Assembly: GCA_963579925.1 (NCBI GenBank)
Contig: CAUZJA010000186.1
Location: forward strand, 1 to 5,600
DNA length: 5,600 bases
Direction of reading: 5' to 3'
Origin: UBA1151 sp963579925
Lineage (GTDB): Bacteria > Chloroflexota > Dehalococcoidia > Lucifugimonadales > Lucifugimonadaceae
Shown: positions 1 to 5,218 of the stretch, in pieces
Layout of the letters: every line of letters begins with the position of its first letter
How positions within the stretch are numbered: position 1 is the first letter of the stretch
Program-made: the position numbers and the translations under genes
The notes under the pieces: generated by a model
The model's database searches: none
The model's input: only the letters and a program-made list of their open reading frames with translations
What the model was told of the DNA's origin: nothing

Positions 1-2
1 AG

Positions 3-158
3 GATTCAGAGATCGGAAGACCGACTTGTTACGGCATCAGAGAGGCGAAAGATCTTCAGGACGAAATGGTCTACGCTAATGATCGAGCTATCGGCGTAAA
101 TCCGAAGACGATCCCTAATTCAACTTCGACCACCATCAATCCGTGCCCTGAGTTCTGA
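3..158 (+). CDS. C-terminal end of an unrecognised protein (partial, runs off left edge)
   Basis: The third forward frame is open from the left edge to a TGA at 156-158, giving 51 codons. The translation has a protein-like composition: it begins DSEIGRPTCYGIREAKDLQD and later contains ANDRAIGVNPKT, a mix of charged and hydrophobic residues with no low-complexity runs. The other two forward frames close early. I do not recognise the family, and no catalytic motif is visible in this fragment. An open stretch of this length arises by chance fairly often, so the call rests mainly on the look of the peptide and on its touching the window edge. It would be the 3' end of a gene whose start lies to the left. 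No terminator follows directly. Confidence 0.4.
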   Translation, partial: DSEIGRPTCYGIREAKDLQDEMVYANDRAIGVNPKTIPNSTSTTINPCPEF

Positions 159-317
159 CAGAACCGCCACGTAGCGTAGAGCCTATCGCCCCATATTTGC
201 CACGTGGCCTAACTTCGGGCGTCGGCGCGCGCGCTGTTTCGCGTGTAGGGCCCCAAACACCTCTTGCTCGATTTCCAACTCTCTCCGGACATTAGGGTTC
301 GCGAGTTGATAGGGACA

Positions 318-352
318 GGTGCCGGATCAGCATGATCAGGTTTCCAGGCACC
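318..352. other. Nested hairpin (two stacked stems)
   Basis: GGTGCC at 318-323 pairs perfectly with GGCACC at 347-352. Inside it, GATCA at 325-329 pairs with TGATC at 333-337 across a three-base GCA loop. The two stems could stack with a one-base and a nine-base bulge. There is no T-run on either side, so it does not look like a classical intrinsic terminator. It lies about 160 bases after the stop of the partial left-hand gene. Its function is unknown. Confidence 0.35.
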
Positions 353-402
353 GTGCCACAAACGCGGGAACAACAGCCGCAGCGGAATTGCAATCGAGTC
401 TA

Positions 403-549
403 CGGCTTCAACCAAATCAACATCTGTACCCCGATTTCCAGTAGCAAAACAAGCAGCGTAATGACCAAGATTCCGAAGACGGCCAATCCGGTGATATTTC
501 GCGTAACGAAAGCGCAGGTGGTGAGGTGAGGGTTTGGGAACTCGGTGAC
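403..549 (-). pseudogene. Possible remnant of a membrane protein (single hydrophobic segment)
   Basis: On the minus strand a frame is open from just after a TAA (550-552) to a TAG (400-402), giving 49 codons. It contains the strongly hydrophobic run GLAVFGILVITLLVLLLEIG, which has the length and composition of one membrane-spanning helix and is preceded by a basic VTRN. The frame has no ATG or GTG start, only a TTG inside the hydrophobic run. A second minus frame (209-415) begins where this one ends and contains an amphipathic stretch, so a frameshifted remnant is possible. I cannot name a family. T-rich sequence can mimic a membrane helix by chance, so this is tentative. Confidence 0.22.
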
Positions 550-642
550 TTAATTATCTACCTAGTGCCTTAAGTATCCGTAAAAGTTTCTGATTCGTTC
601 TTATTCTGAGTATAAATCTCGCGTGCGCCGCGCGCGTCGCGA

Positions 643-678
643 GGCTGCGCGACCCGTGGCTGCGCGCAGGGCTGCGCG
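643..678. repeat. Three copies of GGCTGCGCG in a GC-rich block
   Basis: The 9-mer GGCTGCGCG occurs exactly at 643-651, 658-666 and 670-678, with start-to-start steps of 15 and 12 bases. It sits in an almost pure G+C block (about 619-700) that follows an AT-rich patch. A small perfect hairpin comes next: GCCTC at 686-690 and GAGGC at 695-699 with a GGGC loop. The block could be a short repeat cluster, a structured RNA leader or simple low-complexity sequence. No gene starts close enough downstream to assign a role. Confidence 0.5.
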
Positions 679-1237
679 GCCGCGCGCCTCGGGCGAGGCA
701 AAACGATGTGCCAGGGTCGGGCGAGGGAGCACTAAACGGATTCGTCTGCCGGTGCCTTAGCTGGCGCGTGCATATCGCATACCTTCACCCGGGGCCAGTT
801 GCTATCTATCGCGAATATCAACTTTCTCGCTCGCAACAGATGGTGTCCTGTTTCGAAGTCGATCGGAACCAAGCTGTTCGCCGTTACCCGGGCGGCGCCA
901 TACGCATAGAGGCACCCACAGTTGAACCGCTCACGGTGTCTTGGTTGACCGGCCATTCTTTTAACTCCAATTTGACCGATGGCAAGAGCATCGCAGTTCT
1001 CCCAACCCACTTATAAGTTTTATCCCGATTTCTCTGCAGCGATGAGACGGGTCGGCTCCAAACTTCCCCGCGTGCTAACCCACAGACTGTATCCCTAGTT
1101 TTAGATTGGAATCGTGATGCGACGGCTGTCGGATTCAGCGTTGTTCCTTCGCCACCACCCCACGAAGCGCGACGCCATGGCGCTACGACTGACGCGAAGA
1201 GAATGCACGCCTATGCGTTGCCTGTTACGCTGCCAAT

Positions 1238-1729
1238 ATGCGACAAAACATGATCCTAGAAATAACCCACTCCGACTTTATGTTGTTCATCGATCGCGCG
1301 TTCGACAACATGCTGGAAACCATCGACCAGCTTGGCGATGACGTGGCCAACCAGAAGCCTGACTTGCCGAATACGAACTCCCCCTACGGCATCCTCAACC
1401 ACTGCATTGGCGTGGTGAATCACTGGATAGGCAACGCGATTGCAGATAGAGGCATACCAAGGGATCGCGACGGCGAATTCATTGTCACCGGAACACATGA
1501 GCAGCTAAAAGCGGAGATCAAGCAGTGTCGTGATCGGATGGCCGAGGATCTGCCGGTGATAGATGGTCTTGCACCTCTGGCAGCACCACCGCCTTCCTAC
1601 TATGCGCCAGAGGGCGGGCCTGCAAAGTGGTCGCAGGGAGCATCGCTAATCCATACTTATGAGGAGATCGCGCGGCACTGGGGCCAGATGGAGCTAACGA
1701 GGGACATTCTGGTGGCGCAACAGCGCTAA
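1238..1729 (+). CDS. DinB-superfamily protein, DUF664/mycothiol-transferase-like
   Basis: This 163-residue protein has the size and layout of the DinB/DUF664 four-helix-bundle family, which uses histidine-bound divalent metal and includes thiol-dependent S-transferases. The first helix is around residues 5-35. Helix two carries NSPYGILNHCIGVVNHWIG (residues 47-65) with His55 and His62. The C-terminal helix carries IHTYEEIARHWGQMELTRDI, with His139 and His147 in the family's H-x7-H-x2-Q arrangement, so the usual metal ligands seem present. The actual substrate cannot be read from sequence, and a mycothiol link is only a family-level suggestion. The start is uncertain: ATG at 1238 and ATG at 1250 (residue 5) both lack a good ribosome binding site, and family members often begin near the second (MILEI). 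The gene stands alone, with more than 390 bases before the next gene. It appears intact. Confidence 0.85.
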   Translation: MRQNMILEITHSDFMLFIDRAFDNMLETIDQLGDDVANQKPDLPNTNSPYGILNHCIGVVNHWIGNAIADRGIPRDRDGEFIVTGTHEQLKAEIKQCRDRMAEDLPVIDGLAPLAAPPPSYYAPEGGPAKWSQGASLIHTYEEIARHWGQMELTRDILVAQQR

Positions 1730-1864
1730 GCGGCGACGCGCGAGCGCTACGGAGTGTAGTTGATGGTGAGACGTGGGCGAGAGCTGGCAGTGCTCGTCTC
1801 TCGGCTGGCGAAACGTTTTGCGGTTTGCGATGAGCCTTCTACACCAGTGATTGACGTGCCCCCC

Positions 1865-2008
1865 CGACCTGCCCCCAAGACCGTTACCACCCATTATCTC
1901 GGTTCTCCGACTAGTGACGAGGCACTAGCCAGGCGTCGGGATGTATCTCTACTAGGCGCAGGCGCAGGCGCTGGCGCAGCAACTGATATAACTATTGGGG
2001 GCAGGTCA
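1865..2008. mobile_element. Small IS3-family-like inverted-repeat element (remnant or MITE-like)
   Basis: GACCTGCCCCCAA at 1866-1878 is matched perfectly, in inverted orientation, by TTGGGGGCAGGTC at 1995-2007. A weaker match extends inward as GTTA on both sides. Read inward from the right, the end is TGACCTGCCCCCAATAGTTA, which closely resembles the TG...CA tips of IS3-family (IS150-type) insertion sequences. The left end has C instead of the expected T. The interior is about 115 bp and cannot encode a transposase. It holds a perfect hairpin (CTAGTG 1911-1916 and CACTAG 1923-1928) and a GGCGCA tandem repeat. I see no clear target-site duplication. It is most likely a non-autonomous or internally deleted element; family assignment is from memory of end sequences. 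Confidence 0.45.
1955..1978. repeat. Four-copy 6-bp tandem repeat (GGCGCA)n
   Basis: GGCGCA occurs at 1955-1960 and 1961-1966, then GGCGCT at 1967-1972, then GGCGCA at 1973-1978. It lies inside the inverted-repeat element. A hexanucleotide tract of this kind can change copy number by slippage. No gene overlaps it convincingly. Confidence 0.7.
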
Positions 2009-2086
2009 CGCCATGGCGCTCCTCTAGCCGAATTCAGCGGCAGTGTTTGGGGGTGTCGCCCATCTAACTTCGCTGGGATGAAGGGG

Positions 2087-2106
2087 ACTGCACGGCGGCG
2101 TGCGGT
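2087..2106 (+). other. Hairpin just upstream of the LicD-type gene
   Basis: ACTGCACG at 2087-2094 pairs with CGTGCGGT at 2099-2106 over a GCGG loop: eight pairs, one of them a T-G wobble. It ends 16 bases before the ATG at 2123. It is followed by AGTATTTG rather than a clean T-run, so it could be a weak terminator for upstream transcription or a leader structure affecting translation of the downstream gene. No ligand-binding motif is recognisable. Confidence 0.35.
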
Positions 2107-2122
2107 AGTATTTGCCTAGGAA

Positions 2123-3067
2123 ATGAGCGCAAACATGTACGAACTCGATCCCGGAGATGCCAAGCCACCGGTCTTCGAGCCGATGGAGATGTCCACGGCC
2201 GAAATGATGTTGAGAGAGGCGAAAGAGATTCTGGACGGACTCGGGATCGTCTTTTTCTTGCGTCACGGCACGTGCCTTGGTGCCGTCCGAGACCATGCTT
2301 TGATCGAGTGGGATGACGATATAGATATTGGCTCAATCATCGGTCTGCACGGCCTGACGGAAGAAGTAATCAACCTCGCTATCGAAGCGTTTCGAGCACG
2401 CGGGTACGACGTCATTGTCTCGGAGACCGACGAACAACTCGTCGTGGATCTGAGCAGGCCCGGCGTGCCAATGGGCTGGACGTGCCACCGCATCATTGAC
2501 GACAACATCTACCAGTGGCCGGGCCTCCCGATCCCTGTCAGCCTCCACCTCAACCTGAAGCGGATCGATTTTCTTGGTGAAAACTTCAACGTTCCCAATC
2601 CGCCGGAAGAGTATCTCCGGTTGAAGTACGGGCCTGAATGGATGATCCCGAAGAGGACCGACTTCGAGCAGGACATCCTGAATCTGATGCCGGATGCGGG
2701 GTCGTCCGGTGGTCCCGGCAAGATCATGCAGTTGATGAAGAGGCTCCTGCAACGTGACACCGGGAGCTTGAAAGTTCTCGATTTCGACAACCGGCCAGTC
2801 GAGGGAGCCGAAGTCGTCCTCGCTTCTACGGCTCTTCGGGCCGGGCTAGTACGGTCTAGTACGGACCGGGACGGCCGTACGAAATTCGATCTCCCGAGTA
2901 AGGACTTCTACGCTATTACGGTCCGGTACGGCGACCATGAAGAGGTGCTGTATTCGGAGACGCTTGAGCCGGGCGTCGACTACATCTACATGCCCGACCC
3001 CGAGGTTACGTCACTCAGGTTCAACGTCCTGGCGACCTACCACGAGGCATCGAAGATCCAGGATTGA
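2123..3067 (+). CDS. LicD-family nucleotidyltransferase-fold protein with C-terminal beta-sandwich-like domain
   Basis: This 314-residue protein begins with a LicD-type domain (about residues 25-190). LicD relatives transfer phosphocholine or similar phospho-groups onto cell-surface glycans. The hallmark nucleotidyltransferase signature is intact: GTCLGAVRDHALIEWDDDID at residues 49-68, with the metal-binding WDDDID core. The typical C-terminal mark of the fold, VPNPPEEYLRLKYGPEWMIP (157-176), also follows. After a Gly/Ser linker and a basic helix (about 193-212) comes GSLKVLDFDNRPVEGAEVVL and further strands to about residue 290. This resembles a carboxypeptidase-regulatory or Cna-B-like beta-sandwich, which is an unusual addition. 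There is no signal peptide or membrane helix. ATG at 2123 has AGGA only one base away, so ATG at 2135 (residue 5) is a reasonable alternative start. The exact acceptor and donor are unknown. Confidence 0.85.
   Translation: MSANMYELDPGDAKPPVFEPMEMSTAEMMLREAKEILDGLGIVFFLRHGTCLGAVRDHALIEWDDDIDIGSIIGLHGLTEEVINLAIEAFRARGYDVIVSETDEQLVVDLSRPGVPMGWTCHRIIDDNIYQWPGLPIPVSLHLNLKRIDFLGENFNVPNPPEEYLRLKYGPEWMIPKRTDFEQDILNLMPDAGSSGGPGKIMQLMKRLLQRDTGSLKVLDFDNRPVEGAEVVLASTALRAGLVRSSTDRDGRTKFDLPSKDFYAITVRYGDHEEVLYSETLEPGVDYIYMPDPEVTSLRFNVLATYHEASKIQD
2846..2865 (+). repeat. Tandem 10-bp duplication inside the LicD-type gene
   Basis: CTAGTACGGT at 2846-2855 is followed directly by CTAGTACGGA at 2856-2865. Because the unit is 10 bp the two copies are read in different frames (within LVRSSTD), and the reading frame stays open. 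Loss of one copy would shift the frame and truncate the C-terminal beta-sandwich-like domain while leaving the LicD domain intact. It may be coincidental. Confidence 0.55.
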
Positions 3068-3199
3068 TCCTTGTTCCAAGGAAGTGTGGCTCAGCTGGGG
3101 CTGCGGGATCGTTCCGGGTTTTCGCACTCGGATTTCTACTTCCGCTATTACACGATGTGGATTTACTGTTCTCGCACCATCCTAAGCTGGCCAACTTGA

Positions 3200-3570
3200 G
3201 TGTCCTGTTGAAAGTCGAACCCTTGCTACTTGCTGAAGATGTATATGACGAGGACGATAATGCGCATGGTTCGACCGTCGTACATTTTGCAGCCAGAGGC
3301 GGCTACGTTGAAGTGATTCGTTTCGTAGTGGAGATGGCCGTGAATATTGACGCCGTGACAGAAGATGGCGACACACACAGATACATTCGCTCCAACACTT
3401 CCATCGGTATGCCATGGTCTACGCGCGCAAACAATACCAATAGCCAAGCCAACTCTGGCGACACCTCTAGCGTCGTTCTAGGGCTACATATTGAGCAACT
3501 GAGCATGGTTCCAGGTAACGGCATACAGGGAACGTATGCGGAAATGCGGCAGGCTGTAACGAGGGTATGA
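3200..3570 (+). pseudogene. Broken ankyrin-repeat gene
   Basis: In the frame ending at the TGA 3568-3570, about one full ankyrin repeat is visible. Its signature GSTVVHFAARGGYVEVIRFV, followed by a few residues and then NIDAVTEDGDT, matches the family pattern G-T-LH-AA-GH-EVV-L-DI-A-G-T. The next repeat starts at GDT but the expected PLH does not follow in this frame. Skipping one AC unit of the (AC)4 tract at 3371-3378 gives GDT-QIHSLQHF and continues to a TAG at 3441-3443, which suggests a frameshift. The original frame then regains a protein-like tail, LGLHIEQLSMVPGNGIQG. Formally the frame opens with a TTG at 3064 overlapping the LicD stop, but its first 50 or so residues show no homology and no credible start. 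Ankyrin repeats bind other proteins; no partner can be inferred. Confidence 0.6.
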
Positions 3571-3620
3571 CGGACACCATCATCAATTCAGAGGGCGGTA
3601 TCATCTACTTCAAATAAGGG

Positions 3621-3656
3621 TCATGCGGGATAAAGACTAACGGCTAGGAGTCCCAT
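3621..3656 (+). repeat. Direct repeat, copy 1 (upstream of lipoprotein gene)
   Basis: The 17-mer CTAACGGCTAGGAGTCC at 3637-3653 recurs exactly at 4355-4371. With the next three bases the match is 19 of 20, and weaker similarity extends left to 3621. Copy 1 lies in the leader of the lipoprotein gene, ending 11 bases before its ATG. Its AGGAG (3646-3650) is 17 bases from the ATG, too far to be the ribosome binding site. Confidence 0.75.
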
Positions 3657-3662
3657 AGGGGA
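3657..3662 (+). promoter_or_regulatory. Probable ribosome binding site of the lipoprotein gene
   Basis: AGGGGA ends five bases before the ATG at 3668, a workable Shine-Dalgarno position. It supports this start over the ATG two codons later. Confidence 0.45.
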
Positions 3663-3667
3663 TAGTA

Positions 3668-4264
3668 ATGAAGATGAGACAACTTGTGACGCTGGTCTTG
3701 ATAACGACTGGGATACTGCTTCTTTCTGCTTGCCAGCAAGGAGACACTCAACAAGAAAATGACCGCCTTGCTTCAGAGTTGGCTGAGAGCAAGACGAAGC
3801 TAGAAGCCGCCCTTGAGGAGGTCAGAGACCTACAAGGTCAACTGGAGTCCACCTCAGCCCAGGTGTCAACACGTGAACAGCATCCAGTTCCACAAGGAGC
3901 GGAGTTGCTTGAAACTGTTGGTGACCTGTGGGACTCACTGGCAGATGCCAAAGACAACGAAGACGCAGAGGACCTGTATAGACTCCTCTCCTCTGACCTA
4001 CGAGACCGATGTTCCTTGGAAGACGTAGAAGACTGGCTGCCGAACGCAGGTTACTTCTTCTTTTTTGAAGGGGTGATGGCCGTCTTCCTCGACGCAGCCT
4101 ACCCGCATAGGGGTGTAGCTGAGATGGCGGGTGAAGTGATTGGGCCTGAAGGAGAGAGAAGCACCATGAGCGTCCTGATGCCGATGGTGTGGGAGGAAGA
4201 TAACTGGCATCTAGTGTGGCCAATGGATGCCCCTTTAGCTAAGGGTTGCCCCTTTGCACAATAA
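3668..4264 (+). CDS. Coiled-coil lipoprotein of unknown function
   Basis: The 198-residue product starts with a lipoprotein signal peptide: basic MKMRQ, a hydrophobic core, then the lipobox LSAC with Cys22 as the lipidation site followed by QQ. It should therefore be exported and anchored to the membrane by its lipidated N-terminus. Residues about 28-66 (including ENDRLASELAESKTKLEAAL) have heptad-like Leu/Ala spacing and should form a coiled coil. The rest (about 78-195) is acidic and globular; helix-forming EDAEDLYRLLSSDLRDRC and the closing WEEDNWHLVWP suggest an NTF2-like or SnoaL-like fold, but that is only a guess. No enzyme motif is visible. The gene stands alone, flanked by direct repeats, and converges with the SMP-30 remnant. 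It appears intact. Confidence 0.8.
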   Translation: MKMRQLVTLVLITTGILLLSACQQGDTQQENDRLASELAESKTKLEAALEEVRDLQGQLESTSAQVSTREQHPVPQGAELLETVGDLWDSLADAKDNEDAEDLYRLLSSDLRDRCSLEDVEDWLPNAGYFFFFEGVMAVFLDAAYPHRGVAEMAGEVIGPEGERSTMSVLMPMVWEEDNWHLVWPMDAPLAKGCPFAQ

Positions 4265-4338
4265 CTAATCCCCTGAATCGATAGTAAGGGACAGTGTTAT
4301 CTCCTGGGAACAAGGCTATATCGCCCCCAGAGGCAGGC

Positions 4339-4374
4339 TAATGATGGATGGAACCTAACGGCTAGGAGTCCTAT
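4339..4374 (+). repeat. Direct repeat, copy 2 (downstream of lipoprotein gene)
   Basis: This is the second copy of CTAACGGCTAGGAGTCC (4355-4371), 718 bases from the first, in the intergenic space between the lipoprotein gene and the 3' end of the SMP-30 remnant. In this copy TAGGAGTCCTA (4363-4373) is a perfect palindrome around a central G. The downstream sequence also echoes copy 1 loosely (a GGAT-ATG-like pattern), which would fit a duplicated gene leader. Confidence 0.75.
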
Positions 4375-4396
4375 GCTCTGGATGATGTGGCAACTC

Positions 4397-5029
4397 TCAG
4401 GTGGAAGCAGGCCACTTGAACTGTGTCTGGAATTCCGGTTTGCCCTGGATATCGAGCTTCACACGAAATAGATCCCCGCCGCGGTAAGTAGACATGTCAA
4501 ATCCTTCCGGCTCCATGCCCGACTTTGTGCCGTCTGACCCAAATGACGCGGTGGTCACGTAGAGCTCGTTCAAATCCTTGCCCCCAAACATGGCACTGGA
4601 TGTCTGGGCAGCAGGAATCTCCACTCTGCGTTCTTCTTTGCCATCCGGGTCGAACCGAATCACAACCCCTCCGTACCAGACGGCGCTCCACACGAAACCT
4701 TCGGCGTCCACAGTCATACCGTCGGGAATACCCAGCGAACTATCAATCCTTGTGAAATCCCGCCGATTGCTCAGTTCGCCTGAGGTTGGGCTGTGATCCC
4801 ACTGGTAGATCACTCGTTCCACCGAGTCGGTGGAGTAGAACGTTGACAGGTCGGGAGAGAATCCCATCCCGTTACAAAGACCCAGCCCGTCATCGAGAAT
4901 TTCCGCGGTCCCATCGGGTTTGAATCGCATTAGCGCGCACGAATCCAGGTGGCCTGTGCCTCCGATCAGGCTACCGTCGGGGCCAGTCGTAACGTCGTTG
5001 AGTTTTATGGACCTGCCTTCAACGTCACC
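4397..5029 (-). pseudogene. SMP-30/gluconolactonase family protein, 5'-truncated
   Basis: This family forms six-bladed beta-propellers that hydrolyse sugar lactones or related esters. From 5029 down to the TGA at 4397-4399 there are 210 open codons, all matching the family: VEGRSIKLNDVTTGPDG, then LCNGMGFSPD, GIPDGMTVDAEG, FGGKDLNELYVTTASF and a final GGDLFRVKL. The first in-frame ATG is at 4928-4930 (177 codons from there), but clear homology continues 33 codons upstream of it until an in-frame TAG at 5030-5032. No ATG, GTG or TTG lies in that extra part. The usual length is about 290 residues, so roughly the first third is missing, including the N-terminal Glu that binds metal in characterised members. 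The metal-binding Asn (LCNG) and Asp (IPDG) remain. No missing part is visible upstream to 5218. It is probably a pseudogene; a shortened product from 4930 cannot be excluded. Confidence 0.75.
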
Positions 5030-5072
5030 CTAATGGTCTAAGCGCAATTATGCGGATTAGGATGACGTTGGA
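5018..5072. repeat. Imperfect 17-bp inverted repeat at the SMP-30 break
   Basis: TTCAACGTCACCCTAAT at 5018-5034 pairs with ATTAGGATGACGTTGGA at 5056-5072 at 15 of 17 positions. The 21-base spacer contains a further small stem (CGCA-ATTA-TGCG). The left arm spans the last recognisable SMP-30 codons and the in-frame TAG. A cruciform, a rearrangement scar, the tip of a mobile element, or a terminator for leftward transcription are all possible. Confidence 0.6.
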
Positions 5073-5204
5073 ACGGGAGGTTGTGATCCGACAGGCGGCC
5101 CGCAGTTATCTGACCTCGTCTATGATGCAGGGCAATATGCCCACCGAGCGAGCGTAGGCAGGCGCAACGGGAGATATTGAAGGCGTAGTTCGCCCAACCC
5201 CAGC

Positions 5205-5209
5205 AGGAG
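5205..5209 (+). promoter_or_regulatory. Ribosome binding site of the methyltransferase gene
   Basis: A consensus AGGAG ends nine bases before the ATG at 5219. It fixes this start: another ATG at 5212 is in a different frame that stops after 16 codons. Confidence 0.7.
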
Positions 5210-5218
5210 TGATGATTG

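Larger units (their letters stand above)
159..1237. other. Long stretch with no convincing gene
   Basis: About 1.1 kb separates the partial left-hand gene from the DinB-like gene. Open frames of 65-102 codons exist on both strands (for example 708-1016 forward and 732-1010 reverse). Their translations are rich in Arg, Cys, His and Trp, overlap each other antisense, and show no family motif or ribosome binding site, so I read them as chance. The stretch holds a nested hairpin near 318-352, a minus-strand hydrophobic segment near 403-549, an AT-richer patch at about 550-618, and an abruptly GC-rich block at about 619-700. I saw no tRNA-like or rRNA-like sequence. It may be decayed coding DNA or a non-coding regulatory region. 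Confidence 0.5.
1730..2122. other. Intergenic region containing an IS-like element and hairpins
   Basis: The gap between the DinB-like gene and the LicD-type gene has a forward open frame (1760-2119), but its translation is Arg-rich and GAGAGAG-containing, with no family signature. I treat it as chance. Soon after the DinB stop, GAGACG at 1768-1773 can pair with CGTCTC at 1795-1800 around a 21-base loop. This hairpin has no T-run, so it is only a weak terminator candidate. The centre of the gap is occupied by the 144-bp inverted-repeat element described separately, and a stable hairpin lies just before the LicD-type gene. Confidence 0.5.

Noticed and set aside
601..620. TATAAA-like promoter -10 element
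   Set aside because: No matching -35 box at a suitable distance and no gene close downstream.
708..1016. 102-codon forward open frame
   Set aside because: No recognisable motif, unnatural composition, no ribosome binding site, and an almost fully overlapping antisense frame of similar length.
1760..2119. 119-codon forward open frame between the DinB-like and LicD-type genes
   Set aside because: The translation is Arg-rich with a GAGAGAG run from the hexanucleotide repeat, and it runs straight through the inverted-repeat element. Most likely chance in GC-rich DNA.
3567..3617. 16-codon open frame (MTDTIINSEGGIIYFK) overlapping the ankyrin remnant's stop
   Set aside because: Too short to support. 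It may be part of the broken ankyrin gene's tail in another frame.
4231..4245. CCCTT...AAGGG hairpin as a terminator for the lipoprotein gene
   Set aside because: It lies inside the coding sequence near its 3' end, has only five pairs, and is not followed by a T-run.
5050..5157. 35-codon forward open frame (MRIRMTLEREVVIRQAAR...) before the methyltransferase
   Set aside because: The peptide looks plausible, but it is short, has no ribosome binding site and overlaps the inverted repeat. Not enough to call a gene.
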